Part shown: positions 34,281-45,800 of the stretch, piece by piece
How the letters are laid out: every line of letters starts with the position of its first letter
How positions within the stretch are numbered: the first letter of the stretch is position 1
Made by a program: the position numbers and the translations under genes
The notes under the pieces: generated by a model
The model's database searches: none
The model's input: only the letters and a program-made list of their open reading frames with translations
Told to the model about the DNA's origin: nothing
Assembly (NCBI RefSeq): GCF_040958095.1
Contig: NC_091228.1
Span: forward strand, 6,187,700-6,251,699
Origin: Procambarus clarkii
Taxonomy: Eukaryota > Arthropoda > Malacostraca > Decapoda > Cambaridae
Reading direction: 5' to 3'
DNA length: 64,000 nucleotides

Positions 34281-34451
34281 GTTAAATAAGTTATTTTATT
34301 TAATATTTAAATAATAGGTAATAATAAATCATTGTGTGTGGGGACAGGCAGCCAGTGTATATATACATGTTAGGCTTATACCAATGTCCTACAAAGTGCC
34401 ACAAAGGTGCCAAATTAAAGGCTGGGTGCTGCCGGGGCTGCCCAAGGGCTG

Positions 34452-34452
<1 letters not shown>

Positions 34453-34541
<89 letters not shown>
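34453..34541. repeat. (TA)n microsatellite, 89 bp
   Basis: An uninterrupted TA dinucleotide run of about 44 units. It follows a short repeat-like block ggctgggtgctgccggggct. Confidence 0.98.
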
Positions 34542-34544
<3 letters not shown>

Positions 34545-34799
34545 ATATGTGTGTGTATGTGTATATGCAGAAATAATATTAATTAAACAATTAACATCGT
34601 ATAGTGTACTCTATATATCAAAATATATTACTTTGAAACCCATATCATTCACTCAAAAAAAAAAATTGGGCTACTTATATTACAAATTCGGTACGTTTAG
34701 ACCGTCAGCTTGCTACTTTCCACAATTTGGATCTGGCAACCCTGGATAAACAGTAGTGGATATGTGCGCGCGTCTATATAAGCAGTTACATAGATTTTT

Positions 34800-35150
34800 A
34801 CCTAAATTTACTAGTGTCCTCGACGAGGATAGGACTCCGGCTCGTCAAAGGGTCATTCCATTTGCCCTGATGATATATTTTACAGCTGTATTGTAAAATC
34901 CAGCATAGATTTGGCGTTTACGGCTTAGGCGGGTAGGCGGTTCCAAGGGTTTACACCCCTATGGGTGATCAAGCATCTCCTGTTTTCTGATTATAGTTGT
35001 GACAATGTGTGCAAAATCCTCTCCTGTTTTCTATCGTGTATTGTGGCTTGTTGAGCTTGAAACTGTTGCTCCTTGTTCGTGTTATATATCACCTTTCAAA
35101 GAAGGTGTCAGGATCAATATCCTCCAAATTGTTCATTAGTTTTGAAGTTT
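34800..35150 (-). mobile_element. LINE ORF2 C-terminal remnant
   Basis: On the minus strand the order is LEDIDPDTFFE, TRSNSFKLNKPQ, then a gap and GTAYPP/NLCWIL. This parallels 27540-27905 and 42235-42525. The reading frame is broken several times. Confidence 0.55.
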
Positions 35151-35509
35151 TCAGATCAGTCCTGTCTTGTCTGTTTTTTTGCAGTTATAATGATTCATTG
35201 TGTCAGGGGACAGGAAGCCAGAGTGTATTCATTCACGTTAGCTTTAGTGTGGAGGTCTGCCCCACCCAGGATGTAACCCCACAACAAGCTGACCATCTCC
35301 TGAGAGCCTTACTGCTAGGTAAACAGAGCATTAGGTGAAAGGAAATATGCCTAACCATTTCTGTCCCGCCCGGGATTGTTAGCTGTGGCCCTCAATCATT
35401 CCTGGTATGGGAGTCGACTTAGTTCTGGAATGATTTTAGTTACCCATGCATTGATCTTTCTCCAAACTAGATATACTGTATTGTTTTGAAGGTGAGGTCT
35501 ACATAAGAA

Positions 35510-36200
35510 CATAAGAATAAGGTAACTGCAGAAGGCCTATTGGCCCATACAAGGCAGCTCCTATTTATAATCCCCCAATCCCACTCCTATACATGTCCAA
35601 CCCACGTTTGAAACAATCGAGGGACCCCACCTCCACCACTTTGCACGTTAATTGGTTCCACAAATCAACAACCCTGTTACCGAACCAGTATTTACCCAAG
35701 TCTTCAATTTATACCCATTTTTTCGGTTCTGTCTTGTGTTGATACTTTTAATACCCTATTAATATCCCCCTTGTTATGTCCATTCATCCACTTGTAAACC
35801 TTTATCATGTCTCCCCTAACTCTTTGCCTTTCCAGTGAATGCAATTTAAGCTTTGTTAATCTCTTTTCATATGACAGGTTTCTAATTTGAGGATTGCAAA
35901 TGTTGCTACTCAAACCTGAATGTAAATCATTAATGTATATTACAAACAACCAAGGTCCCAGGACAGAGCCTTGAGGCACTCCACTTACAACACCCTCCCA
36001 GTCTGACCCAACCCCATTTATACTGACTCTGTCTTCCTTGGCACAACCATGCCCCAATCCAACCCAATATAGCATCCCCAATACCATGGGCCTCCATCTC
36101 TTCAATCAGTCTCCCATGTGGCACTGCATCAAAAGCTTTGCCAAAGCCAAGGTACACAACATCACAATCCCCACCACCATCAACTGCCTCAACTATACCT
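35510..36200 (-). pseudogene. LINE reverse transcriptase with palm deletion, copy A
   Basis: Minus-strand order: [20 protein letters not shown], then (other frame) [20 protein letters not shown] then [11 protein letters not shown], directly joined to [20 protein letters not shown] then [20 protein letters not shown], then after a stop KYWFGNRVVDLWNQL. The YxDD palm and following 100 or so residues are missing between SSNIC and IRNLSYE, so this copy carries an internal deletion. Confidence 0.8.
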
Positions 36201-36218
36201 CAACTTGTTATTAATGCT

Positions 36219-36740
36219 TCAATTAATAAATCCCAGTGTCCTATTTGCCTTATTACGAACATTGATGCATTGATCCTTTGGTTTTAAATTCTTACTAATC
36301 ATAACTCCCAGCTCCGTTTCGCAATCTGACTTCGCAATCTCAACACCATCTACCTCGTATCTTGTAACTGTATCATCATTACCTAGCCTCGGAACTTTAC
36401 ATTTATCAGCATTAAACTGCATCTGCCAATCTTTTGACCATTTCAAAACCCTATTTAGATCAACTTGTAGTGATGGTGAGTCGTCTTCTGTGTTAATTTC
36501 CCTACCGATTTTTGTATCATTGGCAAATTTGCAAATGTTGCTACTCAAACCTGAATCTAAATAATTTATATATATTATAAACAACAGAGGTCCCAAGACA
36601 GAGCCTTGAGGCACTCCACTTAGAACATTTTCCCACTCTGACTTAATGCCATTTATACTAACTCTGTTTCCTTTGGTATAGCCATGCCCTAATCCAACTT
36701 AATATAGCATCCCCAATACCATGAGCCTCTAAGGTCTTCA
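36219..36740 (-). pseudogene. LINE reverse transcriptase, copy B in tandem with copy A
   Basis: Minus strand: [20 protein letters not shown], then SNICKFANDTKIGREINTED, LNRVLKWSKDWQMQFNADKC and a thumb region ending INVRNKANRTLGFIN. The catalytic FADD is FAND, an Asp-to-Asn change at an essential metal ligand. 36530-36730 is a diverged duplicate of 35900-36110 in the same orientation, so two related copies lie head to tail. Confidence 0.8.
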
Positions 36741-36875
36741 TAATTGGATGCAATAATCAGAGCACCAGAGATTTATACAGTTGTACAAGTACTTTCTTCC
36801 ATTCCCCTGGGCTGTAGGAGACTCAAACCGCAGACCCCATGCGTGCGAGGCCTAAGCTCTAGGTGAATGGAATGT

Positions 36876-37430
36876 TTATTTCCACGGAAGTGTGGATGAC
36901 AATTTACAAGTATTTTCGTGCTGTGCAACTTTTAGCAATTGGTGGATTCTGATTCCAAAGCCCTTTTCTTCATCAGTCTGCTGCACGGTAATATTATTAA
37001 CTTGGTAGTTGTGATGTGGGTTGTTATGCTCCTTATGCAAGGTCTTGTATTTTTCAATATTGAAAAGCATTTGCCAGTCTCAAACATTTGTTAAGTTCAT
37101 GTAGATCTTCTTGTAAAGCCTCAATATCATTGTCACTTCCTAATTTACAATAAATCTTGGTGTGATCTGTAAATCTGATGATATAGTTTGTAATATTCTC
37201 ATCTATGTCATTGACTTACATGACAAAAAGGGTTGGCACTAATATGAAACATTATGGTACCCCAGTCACCAAATTCTTCCAGTCATATTCACTTCTGTTT
37301 AGCATGACCCTTTGTTTTCTTTTATTTTAACCATTGTTTTATCCATTCTAGTATTCTGCCATTTATTCAGTGTGCTTGTAATTTTCTTGACAATCTTTCA
37401 TGTGGTACCTTTATCAAAAGCTTCAGCAAA
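36876..37430 (-). pseudogene. LINE reverse-transcriptase fragment of a second lineage
   Basis: The minus strand from about 37420 includes KAFDxVPHxRL-like sequence, then stop-ridden palm sequence, then WQMLFNIEKYKTLHKEHNNP region and VNNITVQQTDEEKGFGIRIH. The domain order is right for an RT palm and thumb. The sequence differs from copies A and B, so it is an independent family. Confidence 0.55.
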
Positions 37431-38927
37431 ATCTATATATACTACATCTACTGCATGTCCTTTTTCTGAATGGTGATGGAAATCTGCGCAGAAAGGATGA
37501 TCCAAGAGACTTAGCGATACTCGAAAATGCACTATCGAAGAGTGAAGCTTTATCTCTGATGGAGATACATAAAATCCTTTGTGTTGAGTGAAAACCCTTC
37601 AGTACCAGGCACCAAAGACCATAATGGGTGTTAAAGGGAACCCATGGACCCATCTTGGGCTCCCTTCCCCATTCCCTCACAATCCATGAGGCTCCATCAA
37701 CTTGTACCAAAGACCCCTAGAGGAGAACTAGATTTCCTGCCAGATACCTGGGAACACCAACAGACATTCCCCTATAAGGGAGAATCAACGGCAATTCATT
37801 CTCTTCTAAAGAGAAGGTAACAGATCCCTGGCAGAAAACCACCTTACCTGTCCCCTCTGCTAGCTACGAATCTTCTATGTGCTGAATCCCCCCCACTCAG
37901 AAAAAAACCTGCAGTCCGCCTCAACCTCTGAGCCTCACAGAGGAACCATACTCTACTCAGGGCTAGGTCTCTCGAAAGGAAGAAACTCTAACGACCAAAC
38001 ATCTGAACCTTAGCCAGAATGCCAGCGACAACTCGTGGGACAAAGTCCAAAAGGAAACCCAACTCTAACCTGAAAGTGAAACCAAGAATGGCAGCTAGGC
38101 TGCATTGTAACAGCCTGTAAGGTATACAAAAACAACAGATGTTCTCCAACTTGCCTAAAACCAAACAATTGGCTTAGCTCCACACACAGATTTTGCTGTA
38201 CTGTACTACAACCAACCACTAATACACTGATAAATCAAATACAGGGGTAATTTTTTTAGATTTAAAGGGAGTTCTTCAAGTAATTGAAAACCTAACATGG
38301 AAAATAGATACAGTACTAGGAATGTTGTAACATTAATTATTAACAACATAATTAAGAGCACAGAGCAAGAGTTTCAGAATCTGCTTTGTATGGATACCAT
38401 TGCACCGAAGTGTTATCTAATGTAATGATATGGACAAGACAGCTACAGCCGCTTGTAAAAAACATGAAATTGAGCTGGACTTGGGTATTCCAGTCGCTTC
38501 TGTCAAAACCACACTGCTGTATTTCCAGAAACAAGGGTTGTTATGATAACTGACACTCAAAGGATAAACTACTTATAAAATAGTAGTTTTATAAGGTGAA
38601 TGAATTGGATTACTTGTTTAAAGAATTATGAAACTGTGTTAAAAACTGAGAACATATGTTCGGACAGTGTGAAATTGTAATTGCTAAATTTTGACTGGGA
38701 TATTGTTACTTATGGCAGGTAAATGCAGGTAATGAATCTCCCAAAAATGAGCTCTCCAATTGTAAACTCTGTGAACAAGAAGTAGGCCACACCCTTCAAA
38801 ACTTTACATGCGAATGCTCTGTTACCTGATACCTGGTACCTGGTATAATAAGGTCAAGGTCTGTTATCAAGGATTTATTACCAAATGGCATGAAATACTT
38901 TGAATTTGATCATTATTTCATTCACAG
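37431..38927. other. Intergenic, no gene or known repeat recognised
   Basis: Several open frames exist (for example minus strand 37710-37423 and 38219-38010), but none shows a domain, conserved motif or plausible splice context. They are treated as noise. Confidence 0.5.
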
Positions 38928-39195
38928 GCTATTCGCCTGGCGTTCCGCGAGCGCTATGTCATGGGTTCGTATCCTGGCCGGGGAGGATTTACTGGGCGCA
39001 ATTCCTTAACTGTAACCTCTGTTTAACGCAACAGTAAAATGTGTACTTGGATGAAAAAACGATTCTTCGCGGCAGGGGATCGTATTCCAGGGACCATAGG
39101 ATTAAGGACTTGCCCGAAACGCTACGCGTACTAGTGGCTGTACAAGAATGTAACAACTCTTGTATATATCTCAAAAAAAAAAAAAAAAAAAAAAG
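38928..39195 (+). mobile_element. tRNA-derived SINE with poly(A) tail
   Basis: The head has cgttccgcgagcgctatgtc and a B-box-like gggttcgtatcctggc, followed by a 160-base body (aacgattcttcgcggcaggg ... aacaactcttgtatatatct) and a 22-A tail at 39174-39195. This is the only repeat here with a clear poly(A) tail, suggesting a recent retroposition. Flanking duplications were not convincing. Confidence 0.65.
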
Positions 39196-39260
39196 TAGCA
39201 GCACGCTACTGTGTACCTAAGCATAATAAAGACAACTCAGTAGTTCACTGATCTTGCCAC

Positions 39261-39452
39261 CCTGTTCTCCCATTGTAATGTGCCTGTGAGACAAACTGTG
39301 TTGTCTCACAGGCATGTGGGCTCGATAGTGATGAGCTCGGTCTGCCAGCTGGTGACCCTGTTCTCCCATTGTAATGTGCCTGTGAGACAAACTGTGTTGT
39401 CTCACAGGCATGTGGGCTCGATAGTGATGAGCTCAATCTGCCAGCTGGTGGT
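39261..39452 (+). repeat. 96-bp tandem duplication containing a hairpin
   Basis: Two nearly identical 96-bp units start at 39261 and 39357. Each contains a 13-bp inverted repeat (tgcctgtgagaca ... tgtctcacaggca) with an 8-base loop between. Confidence 0.9.
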
Positions 39453-39887
39453 AGGTGGGGGGGAAAATTGTTGAGAGATGGTGGTCTTATTTATTTAATG
39501 GATACCTATTTATCAAACAATCATTTGCAGGAAGTATTGGATGTTTTGGGACAGTTGACACATTAGGGTGGTTCATCTCAGTAGTGGGTTGATCTTTGAT
39601 CTCTTATGTGCTCCTCTGACATTGAGAGACAAGTCGAGGTGAAATTCCACTTGATCTCGGCTGGCTGAGCAGGGCCAACTGGTCTGTTACTTGTTTCTTT
39701 CTTAGTGTTATACTGTATTCCCTTTTGGGGTTGGTTCCTTCTTTTGATAATTATATAACTACTTGCCTTTTTCTTTTTGGTAAGTCTTGAGTTTAGTGTA
39801 CCTAAAGTATGATTTTTACTTTCTTTGCATTAGGGATAGTTAAGGAGATATGCAGCTTGGGAAGTAAGCTTTATAAGGAAAAGGGTA

Positions 39888-42800
39888 ATGCATCTTCCAC
39901 TTCTGCTTTCTTGTGATACACTTGTAAAAACTAAGAAACCATGGCCCAACTTGCACTGGATTGGAAAGGTAAGATATCACAAGCATTGTGGTTATAATAT
40001 TAATTAATTTAGTATAATAAATGTATAATACTGCATTTAGAACCTAGGATAAGGTCTTTAAAACTCTGGACCTAAAACTAATGATTGGCTACAAATTTTC
40101 CAGGACTCGAGGAAAGCTTATTTAATATCACAGCATGTAATAGGTGAAGTGGATCTTCTCACAGGAAATGCCTCCAAGGTCCAGAAAATTGGTTCCTTGA
40201 TTAAGACGGCAGCAGCAGTTAATTACACATACAATGGTAAGATTTTTAGTTTTTATGCTTGGAAGAATGATTTAGGGTTCGGCAGGAGTAGAGCATCTTC
40301 CAGTTATTGTTGGATAAAATTAATAAAGTTTATTGCATTTCTAGCAGCTGTAATGCAAATTTTATTGCAGCTACTGCATAAAAACAATTTGCCACACAGA
40401 AAAAGATAGAGAGTGAGTAAGGTGTGTGGGCGTGAATTTTTTTTATTATGAGGGAGTGCAAAAGTGAGAGGAAAAGAGGCTTGCATGCAAGTGTGTGTAA
40501 CATCATGTAATTACTGTAATTCAATGTAATTAGGTGCAATTATATGATGAGAACTGTACTTGTGGTGTGTGGCTTTATGGTGTGTGGTGTGGGCTGGGGT
40601 TTTGGTTTGACCGCAATGAGAAGGACACTGGTCCTGAATATTCAATATTCAAAGGTACTGAATATCATAAACTTATTTTGTCCAGGTCATATTGAAAGGT
40701 ATAACAGTCATCTAAGTTTCTTATTTTCATCATTATTAAAGAACTTGTTGAGTTTTCCATAGAATCCTCTCTTGAAATCAAGTTTTTCAACCGTTTCATT
40801 TTCCTCATTCTCTTGTTGATTATAATGCATTGCACATTTTATTTCTTAAAGGACATGGTCGCTCTTTCCCAACGGAGGAAAGTAGTGAATATCAAATATC
40901 TCCTTTTCTTTCCTGGTGAATATCAAGTTTATCATTGAAAGAACAGCCCCATCCCTCATCAACTAGTGTTTCTTAGCCTATTAAGTAATTGTATCACTCT
41001 AATAAATTACCAAAACTTTTCCAAATTTTTTCTCCTCTTAAATGTCATTTATTTTTTTTTAGGAACATATGTGTATGGTATTTTGACCTCGGGGGACATT
41101 TTCTTCTGGAACCAGAAAACAGAGTCTCTCACACAAGCACAGGGGATTCCTGCCCTCGTTACCCACATGCCCTCCGCAGCAAATAAGGATTCAGATGGTT
41201 AGATATGTTATAATATTAGAGTTGTCAAATTTGTCAATATAATATAGGATAGATTAATATAGGGGTACCACCTCTGGTTTTGTTTGTAGGGACCACTGGC
41301 CTGACGAAGACGATATGTAGCATCCGAGGGAGACTTGTGAGGCACCTGTGTACACTCACATATTATCTTCTCCTGCCACCCCCCTATATATATTATATAG
41401 CTAAAAATACTGTATATGTAGTATGCAACATAATAGATGTGTGTTAAGTGGGAAAATTCTGTATTAACATAATAAATAGTGAATTTATTCAGTTCTATTT
41501 ACGGTATTTGTTTTCCAGATGGTCCTCTGCAAGTAGTAATGGATTTTTTCAAGCTTCTAAGAACACAAAACCCTGATACTTACGAAACCACACAAAATGC
41601 TCAGTTGTCTCCCGGTTGTTCTGTTCCATCTCACCACAAACCCAAACTTTTTGCGTCATCAGACTGTTCAATAGTTATTGTAGTTTTGGGCGCCAGTCAG
41701 GTAAGTTAATGTACGGTACAGGGCACCACAATTGTTTGAAGCCTGCGTGCTCTATTGGCATTGCTGTACTGTGTTTTGGAGTTAGACAAAAATATTATAA
41801 GTAAACCAAAAGTGGAAATAAAAAATTATTCACTGAAGTACATAATTCGGACATCAGTAACCCGAGGTTCCGAGTAAATTGCCAATATCACTACTGTACC
41901 AATCTTTATGGTAATTTTATGAGTGCATAATCTTGATTATGGAGGGTAGTGACAGTTACTTCCCAATGCTTTTCAAATACAGTATATGTATAAACCTTAA
42001 AACTAATTGTATAAAATAAAACTAAAACTTAGTATAAAATAAGTAATTTGTGTACAGTATGTGAAATTGTGAGGAGGTGACATCATGTTTATGTAAGAAT
42101 GTGTGAAAGTGTGTGTACTGTATGTGACAGTATGTATGCATATATGGAATTGTGTATATCAGTTTGCATACATATTTGTATATATAAAAATATGCATATA
42201 TACCTGAATTTACCTGAAGGCCACTAACACTAGTGGTCTCAATGAAGACAGGAAGCGGGCAGCTTGTCCAAGGTTCCTCCCATTTGCCCTGATGATTTTT
42301 TCCACTGGATTTTAAAATTTAACAGTTTGGCATTTATGACTTCGGCAGACAGGCAGTTTCATGGATTTATAACTCTGTGGGCGAAAAAGCGCATCACCTG
42401 TTTTCAGTCCTGCATTGTGGCCTATTGAGCTTGAAACTGTTGCTTCTTGTTTGTGTTACATCTGATCCAGACAAGAAATTGTCTGGATCAACATCCTCCA
42501 AACTGTTATGTAACTATCTGCAAATGATAGCTTAAATGCAAAAGTGTGTATTTGTCCAGGGTGTAGAGTGTATACAATATTTGTACACTCTCACACTTTC
42601 ACACAGTGTGAAAGTGTGCATGTGTGAGTGTATATGCGATCTGTGAGTGAGTGGGAAATGTGTTGAGAAATGTTTTTGTAATAATGGTTCGAATTACACA
42701 CAGAAATCACAGTAACGTGATGCATCAAATGAACAAATCCACAAGGGCCGTGACGAGGATTCGATCCCATACGCTGTAGCTCAGTCGATTAAGGCAGCGT

Positions 42801-45800
42801 CTGGGATGCTCCCGGACGCAGGTTTGAATCCTCGTCACGGCCTTTGTGGATTTGTTCATTTAATGGTTTGAGTGGTGGTGTATTGGGAGAGGAATATAAA
42901 AAGTGCACTGTGGAGTCTGAACCATTACCATACTTTTCCCATATATTGTACCTTTAAATCCAATTTGCTCAGATTTGGATTTGCATGTCTGGCTTATCTG
43001 GGGGATGGGGAATGCCTTCCCATATAGTCCAGATAAGCGAGCTCATACAGTACAGGCTGCCTGGTCCCGATAATGGGAACTATACATACTGTATATAATT
43101 ATGCTCATGTTATGCATGGACTGTACTAAGAATTAATATTTACAGGTATATCTGTGGGAGAGAGATTTGTCAAAACCTTTCAACAAAAGAAATTCCAGCT
43201 TCATTTCTGGCCAGTGGTCAGTTGTTGCAAGTTCTAGTGATATTCCACTGCCTACTCTCCAGTCAAGAGAAACTCAAGTAACATCATGCTTCTTGACTGA
43301 GGGAGTAAGTTACTTGTCCCGTCTGAATATATATGTATCATTGTATGATTTTTGTATGATCTCTATAGATACTGAAGTATCTATATATCATTGCATCTAT
43401 GGGATCTAGTATTAAAATGTAACATTTGTTGTTACTTGTCTGGTATGAGTACCCTATGGGACAAAGGTGGGAATGATGTATGGATGTGTAGCCTTGATGG
43501 GGCATGGGTGGGAATAATATAAAGTTAGAACAGTAGAGTGGGACACTAAGAAGCATGTGTGGTGGTGTTAAGATGACTAAGAATGTTGTTGTAGAAAGAT
43601 GCAGAGCAAAGAAGTCATATTCTTAGTCATCTTAACATAGGTGGTGTTAAGATGACTAAGAATGTTGTTGTAGAAAGATGCAGAGCAAAGAAGTCATATT
43701 CTTAGTCATCTTAACATAGGTGGTGTTAAGATGACTAAGAATGTTGTTGTAGAAAGATGCAGAGCAAAGAAGTCATATTCTTAGTCATCTTAACATAGGT
43801 GGTGTTAAGATGACTAAGAATGTTGTTGTAGAAAGATGCAGAGCAAAGAAGTCATATTCTTAGTCATCTTAACATAGGTGGTGTTAAGATGACTAAGAAT
43901 GTTGTTGTAGAAAGATGCAGAGCAAAGAAGTCATATTCTTAGTCATCTTAACATAGGTGGTGTTAAGATGACTAAGAATGTTGTTGTAGAAAGATGCAGA
44001 GCAAAGAAGTCATATTCTTAGTCATCTTAACATAGGTGGTGTTAAGATGACTAAGAATGTTGTTGTAGAACGATGGAGAGCGCAAAAGCCTGGTTATATT
44101 TCAGATTGAGGAAAGCAAGCTGCTTGGATATGATCAAGGTAAACAAATGAATGGTAAGAATATATTTTAGTGAATTTGAGGAGAGTTTTGAGGAAGCTAA
44201 GAATAAGTTGAGTAGATGTGGAGAATGTAATTACCCAATGTTGTTACATGATTAGAAAACATGATAGGTACTTGTTTTGGACTGCAAAAAACAAGTGATT
44301 TTCTTTTTTTATCAAATAAGGTTTGAATGTATTGAAGCATTGTATTTCTATGGGTCTTGGTATTAAATTGACCTCTTTACATTTAGAATATATTTACAAC
44401 ATGATATTTTTGACCAAATATTAAATGCAGTGGCTAGGCCAAACAAATCATTGGAGGTTGTGTAATGCAAATGTATTTTATATTAAAGTTGTAAGACAAT
44501 AGAAAATAACTAGGTGTTAAGCCTTTTATTTTTACGTTGATGATGCTTTCCATATTGTGTGTGGCTAGCATTAACTTTGGATGTATTCTCCGTTACATAT
44601 TGCAGCGTCTAGAAAAGCAGTGTCACACAACCTTCAGTTTTGTTGATGACTCTTGCCTCATCATTACAACTTTAATTTTGCAATGGGGAGGCTTCGGGTG
44701 TGTGGTGTCAGAGGGCAGAGAAGCTTCAGCCTGTTGGAACTATGTATCCGTGTCCCATCTGGCTATTGGAATGAAAGGCTCTGAAGTGCTACAAAGTGAA
44801 GGAACCTTAATTTCTCAGTAAGCATTAAAGATCTTATTTTATATGAAATTAAAAGTAAAAATAAATATTCATAAATTATAAAGCTTTTGGGTAGTATAGA
44901 ATACAGTACTAGTTACTGTGTTTTGCAGTCTGCTAGCAAACCTTGACAGTAAAGAATTTAATTTGTTACCGCACAGTCTAAATGACTGCTACGAATAGAT
45001 GCACAATATCTTGCATAAAGTTAATAAAATCTGTACACATTGAACATAAGTTAATGCTTTCAGATATGCCCATAGCCAAAGTCTCATCTGTACTGGTGTG
45101 AATTCTTCGCTGCAACAACGCTCTAAACTGGTTTACCTGCATCCCATGTGTAACACTGCAGTTGTAACTAATGTTTGTGATGCTGCTGCTCAACACGATT
45201 TTCATAATTCAAAGTTAGTGTATGCAATATAGACAAATACTATTTGAAGTTACATAAAAACAGAGGTGCACTATGTAGCTAGGACTATTAGACACATATT
45301 ATAATAATTATAATACTGTAATTCATTGTGTCGGAGGACAGGTAGCTAGTGTGTATTCATACATATTAGGCTTTTATGTTGCAGGTAATATTTATAAGTG
45401 TTATAAATTATTTGTTTCACAAATTGAAATATATATATTTTGGTTTCATACCGACCTAACTACACCAGGATGTACTTTTAAGATCTTGAAGCTAAATTCT
45501 GCTTAGCCAAATAAGGTAGGCATAAGACTTTCCAACCTTTTAAAGTTAAGACTTTTGTCAAACTTTCAAGGTCTTTTATGTTTACCTTAGTTGAATTGAA
45601 GAGTTGTTATATATGATGCGTTCAGATTCCAGTTTCTTTTTATTTTTTAATTACTGTATGTTCAAATATTGCTATTAACATTAATGTTAATATTGTTCAC
45701 TCTGCAGTGGTGATAAGTTTCATTGGGTGAGCAGTCTGGCCTGGTGTCGAGATAACACCTATGTAGTAGGATGTCTGAGATCTGGAGCCGTCTTCATGGC

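Noticed and set aside
37423-38219. Minus-strand open frames of 70-95 codons
   Set aside because: No recognisable domain, splice context or repeat family; they fit chance ORF lengths.
39941-39968. MAQLALDWK as the CPLANE1 start
   Set aside because: It is out of frame with exon 2; the frame with KKPWPNLHWIGK starting at 39888 is continuous and matches the family.
42776-42840. Possible functional tRNA-Ala gene
   Set aside because: The A and B boxes are present, but the unit is embedded in inverted arms shared with other copies and the acceptor stem is formed by repeat sequence; it is better explained as a tRNA-derived repeat.
43561-44070. CRISPR-like array
   Set aside because: Units are wholly identical tandem repeats with no unique spacers, in an animal intron; it is a satellite.
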